Part shown: in pieces, positions 1 through 7,655 of the stretch | Layout of the letters: each line of letters starts with the position of its first letter | Position numbering within the stretch: the first letter of the stretch is position 1 | From: Rhodobacter sp. | GTDB lineage: Bacteria; Pseudomonadota; Alphaproteobacteria; Rhodobacterales; Rhodobacteraceae | Length of the DNA stretch: 15,730 nt | Direction of reading: 5' to 3' | NCBI GenBank assembly: GCA_013824045.1 | Contig: PNND01000351.1 | Location: 1-15,730 of the forward strand | Translations under genes and position numbers: made by a program | Notes under the pieces: model-generated | Database searches by the model: none | What the model saw: only the letters and a program-made list of their open reading frames with translations | What the model was told of the DNA's origin: nothing

Positions 1-129
1 TGCCACCCGGATCGACACATCCTCCAGCGCGGTAAAGGCCCCAAACCGCATGGTCATGCCCACCGTCTCCACCTCCAGCGCACCGGCGGGAAGCGGATCG
101 GCCCCGATAGCCGTGACGGGCGGCCTCAT
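1..129 (-). CDS. Nucleoside/BMP-type ABC transporter ATP-binding protein (N-terminal fragment)
   Basis: Only the first 43 codons are present; the gene continues past the left edge. The visible N-terminus, after a variable 24-residue lead, has the opening typical of an ABC ATPase domain ([18 protein letters not shown], residues 25-42), in which the aromatic and Ala-Leu positions precede the Walker A motif. In BMP-linked importers this subunit is usually a protein of about 500 residues with two nucleotide-binding domains, energising uptake from the cytoplasmic face. Its ATG overlaps the stop of the upstream hydrolase gene as ATGA (126-129), which implies translational coupling and membership of the same operon as the binding protein and two permeases. 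In-frame ATGs at codons 25 and 27 are possible alternatives, but the ATGA overlap favours this start. The Walker and signature motifs lie outside the window, so the family call rests on the N-terminus and the context. Confidence 0.75.
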   Translation of the reverse strand, partial: MRPPVTAIGADPLPAGALEVETVGMTMRFGAFTALEDVSIRVA

Positions 130-803
130 GCCAGCGCCCCGATCAGGGTGGCGCTGTCACTCACCGCGCCGAAGACACCGCCCTGCATCGTCACCATCTT
201 CAACGCCGCCGCATGGTTGCCCGCATCCGTCGCCCCGCAGCAATCAGCCAGCACGAGGCATTCAAACCCCCGGTCATTCGCCTCGCGCATGGTGGTGGAC
301 ACGCAAACATCCGTGGTAATGCCCGTCAGGATCAGGTTCTCGATCCCCCGCGTCCGCAGGATCAGCTCAAGGTCCGTCGCGCAGAACGACCCTTTCCCCG
401 GCTTGTCAATGATCGCCTCTCCGGCCAAGGGGTAAAGCTCGGGGATGATATCCCAGCCCGGCTCGCCCCGGATCAGGATCTTGCCGCAAGGCCCCGGATC
501 GCCGATCCCCGCCCCGATCTGCTGGCTGCGCCACCGCTTGTTGGGCGGCAGGTCGGCTAGGTCGGGCCTATGCCCCTCGCGCGTGTGGATGATGTGATAG
601 CCCTTCGCCCGCATCGCCCCCAGCACTGCCTTGATCGGCGCGATGGGGGCCTGCGTCATCGACAGGTCATAGCCCATCATGTCCACATAACCGCCCTTGC
701 CGCAGAAATCGGTCTGCATGTCGATGATGATCAGCGCGGTATTCTCCGGCCGCAGATCGCCGTTCCACGGCCAGGCATAGGGATTGGCGTTAATCGTGGT
801 CAT
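126..803 (-). CDS. biuH: Biuret amidohydrolase-like cysteine hydrolase (isochorismatase superfamily)
   Basis: A 225-residue protein of the isochorismatase-like cysteine hydrolase fold. The family catalytic triad is visible: Asp28 (IIIDMQTDF), Lys134 ([10 protein letters not shown]) and Cys167 ([13 protein letters not shown]). The sequence closely resembles rhizobial biuret hydrolase BiuH as I remember it, including [27 protein letters not shown] segments and NDRG/DCCGATD. The triad spacing equals the reported Asp36/Lys142/Cys175 with a constant shift of 8. BiuH converts biuret to allophanate and ammonia in the cytosol, a step of cyanuric acid and biuret nitrogen salvage. The start at 803 is chosen because GAGAGGCAGG lies just upstream and family similarity begins there; a longer reading would run into the permease gene. 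It starts 8 bp after the permease stop and overlaps the ATPase start, so it sits inside a transporter operon. A related amide such as a ureide or carbamoyl compound is the main alternative substrate. Confidence 0.85.
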   Translation of the reverse strand: MTTINANPYAWPWNGDLRPENTALIIIDMQTDFCGKGGYVDMMGYDLSMTQAPIAPIKAVLGAMRAKGYHIIHTREGHRPDLADLPPNKRWRSQQIGAGIGDPGPCGKILIRGEPGWDIIPELYPLAGEAIIDKPGKGSFCATDLELILRTRGIENLILTGITTDVCVSTTMREANDRGFECLVLADCCGATDAGNHAAALKMVTMQGGVFGAVSDSATLIGALA

Positions 804-811
804 CCTGCCTC

Positions 812-1735
812 TCATTTCGTGATGGAAAGTTCGCCCGGCGCGCCCGCCAGCGCACGGTTCGGCGATGATGTGGCGATCAGCACGCCCAAGGTCAGCACAT
901 AAGGCGCGGCGTAGAACAGGTAGTACCCTTCCGTCACGCCTACCGATTGCAGCGCCGGGCCCAGTGCCCCAGCCCCCCCGAAAAGCATCGCCGCCCAGAA
1001 GCAATTGATCGGCTGCCAGCGCGCAAAGATCACCAGCGCCACCGCCATCAACCCCTGCCCGCTGGAAATCCCCTCATTCCAGCTGCCCGGATAGAACAGC
1101 GACAGATAGGCCCCGCCCACCCCGGCAAAGGCCCCGCCTATCGCGGTCGCCATCGTCCGGATCACCGCAGGGCGCAGCCCCATCGCGCGGGCCGCATCGG
1201 TGCTGTCGCCCACCACCCGCAGGATCAGCCCCGGCTTGGTTGACCGCAGCCCCCAATGCAGCACCAGCGCCGCCGCGATGCCCAGCAGGAACAGCACATT
1301 CACATTCAGCGCCGCCTGAACCTGCGGCACATCCGACCACCAGCCAAAGGGGATCGACGGCAGATCGGGTGCCACCGGCTGGATGAAGGGCTTGCCGAAA
1401 TAGAAGGCCAGCCCCGTGCCCAACAGCATCATCGCAATCCCGATGGCGATGTCATTCACCCGCGCCATGGAACAGATCAGCCCATGCACCAGCCCGAACA
1501 CCGCTCCCGCCAGCGCCGCCAGCACAACGCCCGCCCAAGGGTCGCCGGTGACCACCGCCGTCGCATAACCCGCCATCGCCCCAAAGACGAGCGTGCCCTC
1601 CAGCCCCAGATTGATCCGCCCCGACCGTTCCGTCAGCATCTCGCCCAGCGACACGAACAGGATCGGCGTCGACACCCGGATCGCGCCGCCCAGCACGGCA
1701 AGGGGTACGGCCCACCAGCCCAGATCATTCTCCAT
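812..1735 (-). CDS. ABC transporter permease, nucleoside-type (BPD_transp_2, YufQ/NupQ-like)
   Basis: A 307-residue polytopic inner-membrane protein with about eight or more hydrophobic segments. The N-terminal region carries the conserved stretch of BMP-linked permeases, [20 protein letters not shown] (residues about 35-54), and the cytoplasmic coupling region is [15 protein letters not shown]. It pairs with the preceding permease to form the translocation channel of a nucleoside, purine or small-amide importer. The start at 1735 gives MENDLGWW, 4 bp after the TAG of the upstream permease gene, with AAAGGGG and TAGGG as Shine-Dalgarno candidates overlapping that stop. The longer reading from 1774 would overlap the neighbour and adds a non-hydrophobic Arg/Lys/Cys-containing lead, so I rejected it. 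The length matches the family. The fold is secure; the substrate can only be inferred from the hydrolase gene that follows. Confidence 0.88.
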   Translation of the reverse strand: MENDLGWWAVPLAVLGGAIRVSTPILFVSLGEMLTERSGRINLGLEGTLVFGAMAGYATAVVTGDPWAGVVLAALAGAVFGLVHGLICSMARVNDIAIGIAMMLLGTGLAFYFGKPFIQPVAPDLPSIPFGWWSDVPQVQAALNVNVLFLLGIAAALVLHWGLRSTKPGLILRVVGDSTDAARAMGLRPAVIRTMATAIGGAFAGVGGAYLSLFYPGSWNEGISSGQGLMAVALVIFARWQPINCFWAAMLFGGAGALGPALQSVGVTEGYYLFYAAPYVLTLGVLIATSSPNRALAGAPGELSITK

Positions 1736-1739
1736 CGCC

Positions 1740-2819
1740 CTACCCCTTTGCTTTGAAGAACGGCAACCGCCCATAGGCCGCGTCCGACATCAGGATCGCC
1801 ATGAACACGATCCCCTGCAGCACCTGCATCGTGGCATCGGGCAGGTCCATCCGCCGCTGGATCAAACCGGACGAGGCATCAAACCCCGCAAGCAGTATGG
1901 CCACCGGAATGATCGCTATCGCGTTATGCCGCGCCAGAAAGGCGATCAGGATGCCCGTATAGCCATATCCCGCCGCGAGCGATGCATTGGCCGACCAGTG
2001 CACCGCCGCCACCTCGAAAAACCCCGCAAGCCCAGCACAAGCCCCACCCAGCGCCGTGAAACCCAAGATCAGCCGCCCCACGGGCAGGCCCTGCACTTCC
2101 GCCGCCCGCACATTGCCGCCCGCGATCCGCGCGGCAAACCCCCAGCGCGTCCGCTCCACCAGAACCCAGGCCAGGACACAGGCAATGGCCCCAAAGACAA
2201 GGCCCCAATGCACATCCATCCCGGGGATCATGCCCACCCGCAGCGCCTCATCCAGCGGCGCGGTCGATGGCTTGTTCAGGCTTTCAGGGTCGCGCAGCGG
2301 CCCCTCGACCAGATGGTTCATCAGCGCAATGGCGATATAGGCCAAGAGAAGGCTCGAAATCGTCTCGTTCACCCCCCGGTAATGGCGCAGCGCCCCGGCC
2401 ATCCCGATCCAGACCGCGCCCACCGCCATCGCGCAGGCAGCCATCACCGGCAGCCCGATCACGGCAGGCACCCCCGCCAGCGGCAAGGCCACCGCCCCGG
2501 CGGCCAAACCACCCAGAACGATGGCGCCCTCCCCGCCGATCACCACAAGACCCAACCGCGCGGGCAAAGCCACGCACAGCGCCGCCAGCAACAGCGGCGC
2601 CGCCCGTGACAGCGTGTTCATCCAGGAAAAGGCCGATCCAAAGGCCCCCTGCCAGACATAACCAAAAAACGCGATGGGCGACCGGCCCTGTGTCAGCAAG
2701 AACAGCGCAAACACCACCAGCCCCGCCAGCAGCGCCAGAACCGGGACCACAACCGGTTCCGCGCGGCGCAGGGCCGCCATGGCCCCGCCCCCTGTCCCTT
2801 GCGCCTCGACCATCGCCAT
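1740..2819 (-). CDS. ABC transporter permease, nucleoside-type (BPD_transp_2, YufP/NupP-like)
   Basis: A 359-residue polytopic membrane protein, somewhat longer than its partner, as is usual for the first permease in BMP-type operons. Diagnostic stretches include VIGGEGAIVLGGLAAG, RGVNETISSLLLAYIA and the coupling segment AARIAGGNVRAAEVQGLPV, which contacts the ATPase. The protein begins with a short polar lead and then a strong transmembrane helix (VVVPVLALLAGLVVFALFLL). The start at 2819 is favoured by AAGGGG eight bases upstream and lies 12 bp after the binding-protein stop. ATGs at 2813 and 2780 are possible alternatives. With the second permease it forms the heterodimeric channel of the importer. 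I see no frameshift or missing segment. Known members carry nucleosides, purines and related compounds; here biuret or a similar amide is an inference from context. Confidence 0.88.
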   Translation of the reverse strand: MAMVEAQGTGGGAMAALRRAEPVVVPVLALLAGLVVFALFLLTQGRSPIAFFGYVWQGAFGSAFSWMNTLSRAAPLLLAALCVALPARLGLVVIGGEGAIVLGGLAAGAVALPLAGVPAVIGLPVMAACAMAVGAVWIGMAGALRHYRGVNETISSLLLAYIAIALMNHLVEGPLRDPESLNKPSTAPLDEALRVGMIPGMDVHWGLVFGAIACVLAWVLVERTRWGFAARIAGGNVRAAEVQGLPVGRLILGFTALGGACAGLAGFFEVAAVHWSANASLAAGYGYTGILIAFLARHNAIAIIPVAILLAGFDASSGLIQRRMDLPDATMQVLQGIVFMAILMSDAAYGRLPFFKAKG

Positions 2820-2831
2820 CGCCCCGGCCCC

Positions 2832-3989
2832 TTACGACGTCGACCCGATCACACCCTCGACAAGGTATCCCATGCCTTCCAGCACCGGGTCCGTCTCAAG
2901 GAAGGCCTCGCCATCTGCGGCGACAATATTGCCCTGATTGTCCTTCAGCGGCCCTTTGATCACGCTGAACCCGCCCTTTTCGATCTCGGCCTTCACCGCC
3001 TCGAACTGCGCGCGCCCCGCTTCCGGCACTGCCGGACCCAGCGGCGACATCCTGATGAACCCATCCGCCAGACCGCCGCGCACGAAATTCGGGATCGCCT
3101 CGCCCGCCAGCGTGGCCGTCACCATGTCGGTATAAACCTTGGCCCAGTTCCACTCCGCCCCGGTCAGATACTTCTCCGGCGCCAGCGCCGACTGATCGGC
3201 GTGATAGCCGCAGACGAACGCCCCGCGTCCCGCCGCCGTCTCCACCACCACTTTCGGCCCGTCCACATGGCAGGTGATGACGTCACAGCCCGCATCAACC
3301 AGCGCATTGGTGGCCTCGGCCTCTTTCACCGCCAGCGACCATTCGCCGGTAAAGATGACCTGACAGGTGATCGACGGATCCACCGACCGCGCGCCTAAGA
3401 GGAACGAGTTGATGTTCAGCAGAACCTGCGGAATGGGCTTGGCCGCGACAAAGCCGATCTTCTTCGAAACCGACGCATGCCCCGCCGCGATCCCGTTCAG
3501 ATACTGCCCCATCCCGATATAGCCGAAATAGCTGCCCACATTCGCGGGGTGCTTGTCCGCCGACCACAGGCCCCCGCAATGCTGAAAGCGCACATCGGGA
3601 TTGTTCGGTGCCAGCGTCAGGATATGGGGATCAAAATAGCCGAAAGACGTGGGGAACAGCAGCGTCGCCCCGTCCAGATTGATCATGGATTCCATCGACT
3701 TCTGCACGTCCTGCGTCTCGGGGACATTCTCCTCCTCGACGACCGTCACGCCTTCCATAGCCTTCACCGCCGCAGCGCCCGCAGCATGCGACTGGTTATA
3801 GCCGAAATCATCCCGTGGGCCGACATAGATGAATCCCACCGTCAGCCCCGATTGCGCCCGCGCCGCACCGGGCAGCGCCATGGAAAGGGCGGCCATCCCG
3901 CCCAAGGCGGCCGTGCCGCGCAACAGATCGCGCCGCGACAGCAGCGCAGGTGTGGCAGGACGCAGGGACGCAAGGCGGAAGTCGGTCAT
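2832..3989 (-). CDS. BMP-family ABC transporter substrate-binding protein, Tat-exported
   Basis: A 385-residue periplasmic binding protein of the BMP/PnrA-like family, first gene of the operon. The N-terminus is a twin-arginine signal: a polar lead, SRRDLLRG with Arg19-Arg20, a hydrophobic stretch, then a probable cleavage site after GAARA (Ala45). The mature part opens with LTVGFIYVGPRDDFGYNQSH, the typical first strand and ligand loop of this family, followed by DVQKSMESMINLDGATLLF and GSYFGYIGMGQYLNGIAAG. It should capture substrate in the periplasm and deliver it to the two permeases. The start at 3989 is supported by GGAG about 9 bases upstream and by beginning just before the Tat signal; extending to 4142 adds 51 residues unlike an export signal. 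Five cysteines in the mature protein are many for a periplasmic binding protein. Ligand unknown; family members bind nucleosides, purines and other small molecules. Confidence 0.9.
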   Translation of the reverse strand: MTDFRLASLRPATPALLSRRDLLRGTAALGGMAALSMALPGAARAQSGLTVGFIYVGPRDDFGYNQSHAAGAAAVKAMEGVTVVEEENVPETQDVQKSMESMINLDGATLLFPTSFGYFDPHILTLAPNNPDVRFQHCGGLWSADKHPANVGSYFGYIGMGQYLNGIAAGHASVSKKIGFVAAKPIPQVLLNINSFLLGARSVDPSITCQVIFTGEWSLAVKEAEATNALVDAGCDVITCHVDGPKVVVETAAGRGAFVCGYHADQSALAPEKYLTGAEWNWAKVYTDMVTATLAGEAIPNFVRGGLADGFIRMSPLGPAVPEAGRAQFEAVKAEIEKGGFSVIKGPLKDNQGNIVAADGEAFLETDPVLEGMGYLVEGVIGSTS

Positions 3990-4144
3990 TCGCACTCTCC
4001 ATGTTGGGGTTCTGGGCGTTCTGTCCCGGCTGTTTTGCGCCACGACTCGCCCTGTCGACTGTTTCTGCAATGCAGAATGCGGAATTGTACCGATGCCGTC
4101 TTGTGCTAAGATTGCACTTAACCGCTGCAAGAAATGCATCACTC
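3990..4144. promoter_or_regulatory. Divergent control region between BMP operon and LysR gene
   Basis: This 155-bp spacer separates two divergent genes, the usual site for LysR control. It holds three dyads that fit the LysR T-N11-A rule: TTCTGCA-A-TGCAGAA (4063-4077, perfect 7-bp arms), GTGC-N7-GCAC (4103-4117) and TGCA-N5-TGCA (4126-4138). The centres of the last two lie 22 bp apart, about two helical turns. On the minus strand TACAAT (4089-4084) is a good -10 match with no convincing -35, as expected of an activator-dependent promoter. On the plus strand TTGTAC (4085-4090) and TAAGAT (4107-4112), spaced by 16 bp, form a weak candidate for the LysR gene. Which dyad serves which promoter cannot be read from sequence. 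Confidence 0.55.
4063..4077. promoter_or_regulatory. Perfect inverted repeat, probable LysR operator
   Basis: TTCTGCAATGCAGAA has 7-bp perfect arms around a single central A and contains T-N11-A (4064 to 4076). It lies in the divergent spacer, just downstream of the candidate -10 of the BMP operon, where a bound regulator could block or modulate transcription. Confidence 0.5.
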
Positions 4145-5050
4145 ATGCGCAACCTCTCGCCCCATCAATTCATCGACGTGATCGCCCGCGCCGGCTCCAT
4201 CCGAAAGGCAGCCGAGGCGCTGGCCATCACCTCCACCGCGCTCAACCGCCGCGTGCTGGCGCTGGAGGAAGAGCTGGGCGTTCCCATCTTCGAACGCCTG
4301 CCGCGCGGCGTGCGCCTGTCCACGGCGGGGGAACTCCTCGTCACCCACCTGCGCCATCAGGCATCCGATTTCGAACGCCTGCGCAGCCAGTTGGCCGATC
4401 TCGCCGGTGCCCGGCGCGGCCATGTCTCCATCGCCTGTTCACAGGCGCTTCTGCCCTTCTTCCTGCCCGAACAGATTGGCCGCTATCGGCGCGATCATCC
4501 CGGCGTCACCTTCGCCGTTCACCTGCGCGACCGCGCCGCCGCCGAGGCGGCGCTGGTCGCCCATGACGCTGATCTCGCGCTCATCTTCGAACCCATCCGC
4601 CTGTCCGAAGTGCAGATCCTCGCCTCTGTCCGCCAGCAGATCCACGCCGTCATGGCCATCGACCATCCGCTCGCCGCACGCGAAACGGTGCGTCTGCGCG
4701 ACTGCGCCGCCTTCCCCGTGGGCCTGCCCACCGCGCAATATGGCGTGCGGGCGCTGATCGACCTCGCCCTCGTGCGCTTTTCCATCCGCCTGCGCGCCAT
4801 GCTCGAATCCGACAATTTCGATTTTCTGCGCCGCTACCCCGCGCAGGAACACCTCATCTCCTTCCAGATCCCCATCGGCCTGCCCGATGACGCCACCGCC
4901 GAAGGCGTCACCTCCCGCCCGGTCGATACCCGCGACATTCCCGAAGGCCGCCTCTACCTCTGCCAATTGCGGGGCCGCACGCTTCCCGTCGCCGCCGCCA
5001 AATTCGCAGCACTGGTCGAAGGCTCCCTGCAACAGCGCTACGAAGGCTGA
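4145..5050 (+). CDS. LysR-family transcriptional regulator, divergent from BMP/hydrolase operon
   Basis: A 301-residue LysR-type regulator. The N-terminal winged helix-turn-helix covers residues about 4-62: QFIDVIARAGSIRKAAEAL, then the recognition helix region ITSTALNRRVLALEEELG, and the wing FERLPRGVRLSTAG. A linker helix follows, then a periplasmic-binding-like effector domain from about residue 90 (RRGHVSIACSQALLPFFLP) to the C-terminus. The start at 4145 gives MRNLSPHQF, the normal family opening; the longer reading from 3950 would run through the control region. There is no good Shine-Dalgarno sequence, only AAGAAA about a dozen bases upstream, so initiation may be weak. Its divergent position makes the BMP/biuret-hydrolase operon the likely target, with imported substrate or a breakdown product as effector (inference). 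Its 3' end faces the next LysR gene 43 bp away, with no obvious terminator hairpin between them. Confidence 0.88.
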   Translation: MRNLSPHQFIDVIARAGSIRKAAEALAITSTALNRRVLALEEELGVPIFERLPRGVRLSTAGELLVTHLRHQASDFERLRSQLADLAGARRGHVSIACSQALLPFFLPEQIGRYRRDHPGVTFAVHLRDRAAAEAALVAHDADLALIFEPIRLSEVQILASVRQQIHAVMAIDHPLAARETVRLRDCAAFPVGLPTAQYGVRALIDLALVRFSIRLRAMLESDNFDFLRRYPAQEHLISFQIPIGLPDDATAEGVTSRPVDTRDIPEGRLYLCQLRGRTLPVAAAKFAALVEGSLQQRYEG

Positions 5051-5093
5051 CGGCGCACCTGCACCTTTGCAACCACCACCGAACGCCCATCCC

Positions 5094-5966
5094 TCACCGA
5101 TGCAGCACTTCGGCCAGCAAAGGGTTCGGAAACCGCCGCTCCTGCGTGACGGCAAAGAAGGTCTCGCTGATCCCGTCCAGCCGCGCCGCCTCGACCAGCG
5201 CGCCTGATTGCAACTCGTCTCGCACCACGATCGGCGGAATGATGGCCAGCCCGGCATCCGCCCGCGCCAGCAAACGGATCATCGCCATGTCATCCACCTC
5301 CGCCGCAAGGATCGGCGTCACCTCCAGCCTTGCCGCCAGCGCGTCAAAGGCCGCGCGCAGCCCCGTCTCGCGCGTCGGCGCGATCAGCGGCTGCATCGCC
5401 AGCAAATCCCTGAGCCCCAGCCGCACGGGTCCCACCCGCGCCGGCGTGCCGATCAGGCTCACGGGCTGCTCGTCAATCCGGTGAACCAGCCACTGGCTTG
5501 CCGCATCGCGCGCCGGGGCAAGGTTCGTCAGCACCACATCCAGCGCCAACCCCTCCAGCCCCCGCAGCAATTCATCCTGCGACCCCGACCGCAGCACCAC
5601 CTCCACATCGCCCCGCCCGATCAGGGGCCGCAGGAATTGCATCTGGAAATTCCGCGACAGCGTCGCCAGCGCCCCCACCCGCAAGGCCCGCCGCGCCCGC
5701 CCGGTTTCCCGCAAGGTCGCCGTCAGGTCATCCACCGTGCGAAAGATCGCCTCGGCATGGTCCAGCGCGATCCGCCCCGCCTCGGTCAGCACCAGCCCGC
5801 GCCCCCGCCGCTCGAACAGATCCTGCCCCAGCGATGCCTCCAGCGCGCGCAACTGGGTCGAGAGCGCGGATTGCGACAGGTTCAACCCCCGCGCGGCCCC
5901 CGTCAGTGTGCCATCCCCGGCAATCGCCCGAAACAGACGCAGGTGGTGCAGGTTCAACTGGGCCAT
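5094..5966 (-). CDS. LysR-family transcriptional regulator (NhaR-like), divergent from dabBA
   Basis: A 290-residue LysR-type regulator. The DNA-binding domain is clear: LHHLRLFRAIAGDGTLTGAA (residues 6-25), recognition region LSQSALSTQLRALEASLGQ, and wing FERRGRGLVLTEAG. The RGRGL wing and the LHHL opening resemble the NhaR branch. The effector domain starts near residue 95 (RALRVGALATLSRNFQMQFL). The start at 5966 has AGGA (5977-5974) 7 bases upstream. Divergent placement from dabB across 99 bp makes the inorganic-carbon operon the probable target; LysR genes commonly accompany dab loci, as CbbR-type regulators do with carbon fixation genes. A signal related to CO2 supply or to cation and pH state is plausible but unproven. 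Its Shine-Dalgarno lies inside a 17-bp dyad, so regulator binding there could be autorepressive. Confidence 0.88.
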   Translation of the reverse strand: MAQLNLHHLRLFRAIAGDGTLTGAARGLNLSQSALSTQLRALEASLGQDLFERRGRGLVLTEAGRIALDHAEAIFRTVDDLTATLRETGRARRALRVGALATLSRNFQMQFLRPLIGRGDVEVVLRSGSQDELLRGLEGLALDVVLTNLAPARDAASQWLVHRIDEQPVSLIGTPARVGPVRLGLRDLLAMQPLIAPTRETGLRAAFDALAARLEVTPILAAEVDDMAMIRLLARADAGLAIIPPIVVRDELQSGALVEAARLDGISETFFAVTQERRFPNPLLAEVLHR

Positions 5967-6065
5967 TGTTCTATCCTATGGAACGATAATCCATAATATA
6001 TGTAATTTTCTAAATTTCCAACACGCCTTACCTCACGGGCCATGATCCCTGACCCGGAGACAGCC
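5967..6065. promoter_or_regulatory. AT-rich divergent control region of lysR and dabBA with overlapping dyads
   Basis: The first 60 bases or so of this spacer are strikingly AT-rich inside very GC-rich DNA. Three overlapping dyads have centres about one helical turn apart: GTTCTAT-CCT-ATGGAAC (5968-5984, one mismatch in the arms), TATGG-N9-CCATA (5977-5995) and CATA-ATA-TATG (5992-6002). CATAAT (5992-5997) is a five-of-six match to a -10 element for dabB; the corresponding -35 is poor, as expected for LysR-activated transcription. The first dyad also spans the lysR ribosome-binding site, so the lysR mRNA could fold GUUCCAU against AUAGAAC with AGGA near the loop. Promoter assignment is inference. 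Confidence 0.5.
6056..6059 (+). promoter_or_regulatory. Ribosome-binding site fixing the dabB start
   Basis: GGAG lies six bases before the ATG at 6066. The in-frame upstream ATG at 6042 has no comparable site, so the shorter reading (MTSLPLTAL) is preferred. Confidence 0.7.
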
Positions 6066-7610
6066 ATGACATCCCTGCCCCTGACCGCCCTCGCCCCCCT
6101 CGTGCTGCTCGCGGCCATGCTGCCCTTCCTCGCCCGCCCCGGCCGCCGCCCCGGCCGACTGCCGCTCTTGGCTGAAGCGGCCACCCTCGCCAGTCTTGTC
6201 CTCGCCCTTGCCGGGCTGGCCCAACTCTGGGCGGGCGGCGCGCAGGTCCTCGCTCTGGGCGACATGGCGCTCCTGCGGCTCGATGCAACCAGCGTCACCA
6301 TGGCACTGCTCGTCACTTTCGTGGGCTGGGTCGTGATCCGCTACAGCCGCCGCTATCTCGATGGCGAGGCGCGCGAAGGCAGCTTCCACGGCCTGACGCT
6401 TGCCGCCATCGCCGCCGTTCTCGTGCTGGTCACGGCGGGAAGCCTGCCGGTTCTGGTGGCAAGCTTCGCGGCCACCGGGTTGGTCCTGCGTCAGCTTCTG
6501 CTCTTCTACCCCGACCGGGCCGAGGCGCAGCGTGCCGCCGCCAAATTCATCCGGGTCTGGGTTGCGGGCGATCTTGCACTCATCCTTGCCTCGCTCCTCC
6601 TGTGGCAAAGCTTCGGCACCGTCAACATCGCCGCACTGACGCAGATCGAAAGCCTGCCCGCCGCCGCGCAACTGGCCGTTGCCCTCATCGTCCTCGCCGC
6701 CGCGCTGAAAACCGCCGCCTTCCCCCTTCACGGCTGGCTGACCGAGGTGATGGAGGCCCCCACCCCCGTCTCCGCCCTCCTGCACGCAGGCATCATCAAC
6801 TCCGGCGGCGTCCTGCTCATCACCCTTGCCGGGCTGGTGCAGCACAGCCCCGGCGCTATGGCGGCACTGGTGATGATCGGCGGTTTCACCGCGCTGTTTG
6901 GCGGTCTGGTGATGCTCACCCAAAGCGCCGTGAAAACCGCGCTGGCATGGTCCACCGTGGCCCAGATGGGCTTCATGCTGCTGCAATGCGGGCTTGGCCT
7001 CTGGGCGCTGGCACTGCTGCATATCGTGGCGCACTCGCTCTACAAGGCGCATGCCTTCCTGTCCTCGGGCGGCGCGGTGCAGGCGGTGAACGCCATCCGC
7101 AAGCCGGGGCCGGTGGCCGTGCCGGGGTTGGCGGCTGTGGCGCGCTCCTTCGCGCTGGCACTGGTCCTCTACGGGGCCGTGGCCTTGGGCTTCACCCAGC
7201 TCGTTGGCGAAAAGTCACCGCAGGCGCTGGCGCTTGGCGCGATGCTGATCTTCGGCGTGTCCTACCTCATCGCACAGGGTCTGGCGGATGCCGCCCCCGC
7301 CGCCCTGACGCAACGCACCATGGTCGCCTCTGTCGCCACGGCACTGGCGTATTTCGGCTTTCAGGTCGTGGCGCAAACCATCTGGGGCGCGTCCCTTCCC
7401 GCCATTCCGGTCGCCGGGGCGCTGGAATGGGCGTTGATCGTGCTGGCGATCCTGACCTTCGGCCTCGTGGCCTTCGCTCAGGCGCTGTTCCCGCTCTGGG
7501 CGCATCACCCCGCCACAGCCGGGTTGCGGGTTCATCTGGCCAATGGACTCTATCTCAACGCCCTCTTGGATCGCCTGATCGGCGGCTTCCGCACGGCCCC
7601 CAAGTCCTGA
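6066..7610 (+). CDS. dabB: DabB: NuoL/MrpA-like proton-conducting subunit of DAB inorganic carbon transporter
   Basis: A 514-residue polytopic membrane protein of the proton-conducting transporter family (NuoL/NuoM/MrpA antiporter-like), with more than a dozen hydrophobic segments. The family core is clear: LKTAAFPLHGWLTEVMEAPT with Lys215 and His222, followed by PVSALLHAGIINSGG, and later AWSTVAQMGFMLLQCGLGL and ALLHIVAHSLYKAHAFLSSG. Where NuoL has its glutamate-bearing TM5 motif, this protein has ATGLVLRQLLLFYPDR, as I expect for DabB-type members. It is not part of a complex I or Mrp operon: a DUF2309/DabA gene follows after 45 bp. DabA and DabB together form an energy-coupled system described in Halothiobacillus that accumulates inorganic carbon, with DabB thought to couple cation flow to CO2 hydration by DabA. 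The start at 6066 rests on GGAG six bases upstream. I see no break or truncation. Confidence 0.92.
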   Translation: MTSLPLTALAPLVLLAAMLPFLARPGRRPGRLPLLAEAATLASLVLALAGLAQLWAGGAQVLALGDMALLRLDATSVTMALLVTFVGWVVIRYSRRYLDGEAREGSFHGLTLAAIAAVLVLVTAGSLPVLVASFAATGLVLRQLLLFYPDRAEAQRAAAKFIRVWVAGDLALILASLLLWQSFGTVNIAALTQIESLPAAAQLAVALIVLAAALKTAAFPLHGWLTEVMEAPTPVSALLHAGIINSGGVLLITLAGLVQHSPGAMAALVMIGGFTALFGGLVMLTQSAVKTALAWSTVAQMGFMLLQCGLGLWALALLHIVAHSLYKAHAFLSSGGAVQAVNAIRKPGPVAVPGLAAVARSFALALVLYGAVALGFTQLVGEKSPQALALGAMLIFGVSYLIAQGLADAAPAALTQRTMVASVATALAYFGFQVVAQTIWGASLPAIPVAGALEWALIVLAILTFGLVAFAQALFPLWAHHPATAGLRVHLANGLYLNALLDRLIGGFRTAPKS

Positions 7611-7655
7611 TCCCCACCGCTCCGATCCCAGACACACCGATCAAGGAAACCCGAG

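Noticed and set aside
126..803. Reading as isochorismatase of siderophore synthesis or as nicotinamidase
   Set aside because: No siderophore or NAD genes are near; the detailed sequence and triad spacing resemble biuret hydrolase and the gene sits in an importer operon.
1593..2609. 338-codon plus-strand frame opposite the two permeases
   Set aside because: Arg/His/Pro/Gln-rich low-complexity translation antisense to well-supported permease genes; no start signal or domain.
5051..5093. Terminator between the two convergent LysR genes
   Set aside because: The 43-bp gap shows no stable hairpin or T-run on either strand.
6066..7610. Reading as complex I NuoL or an Mrp antiporter subunit
   Set aside because: No other nuo or mrp genes are adjacent; the following gene is a clear DabA with its full zinc-site residue set, so the DabB assignment fits better.
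7611..7655. Regulatory element between dabB and dabA
   Set aside because: Only a Shine-Dalgarno sequence is visible; no repeat, hairpin or promoter-like pair.
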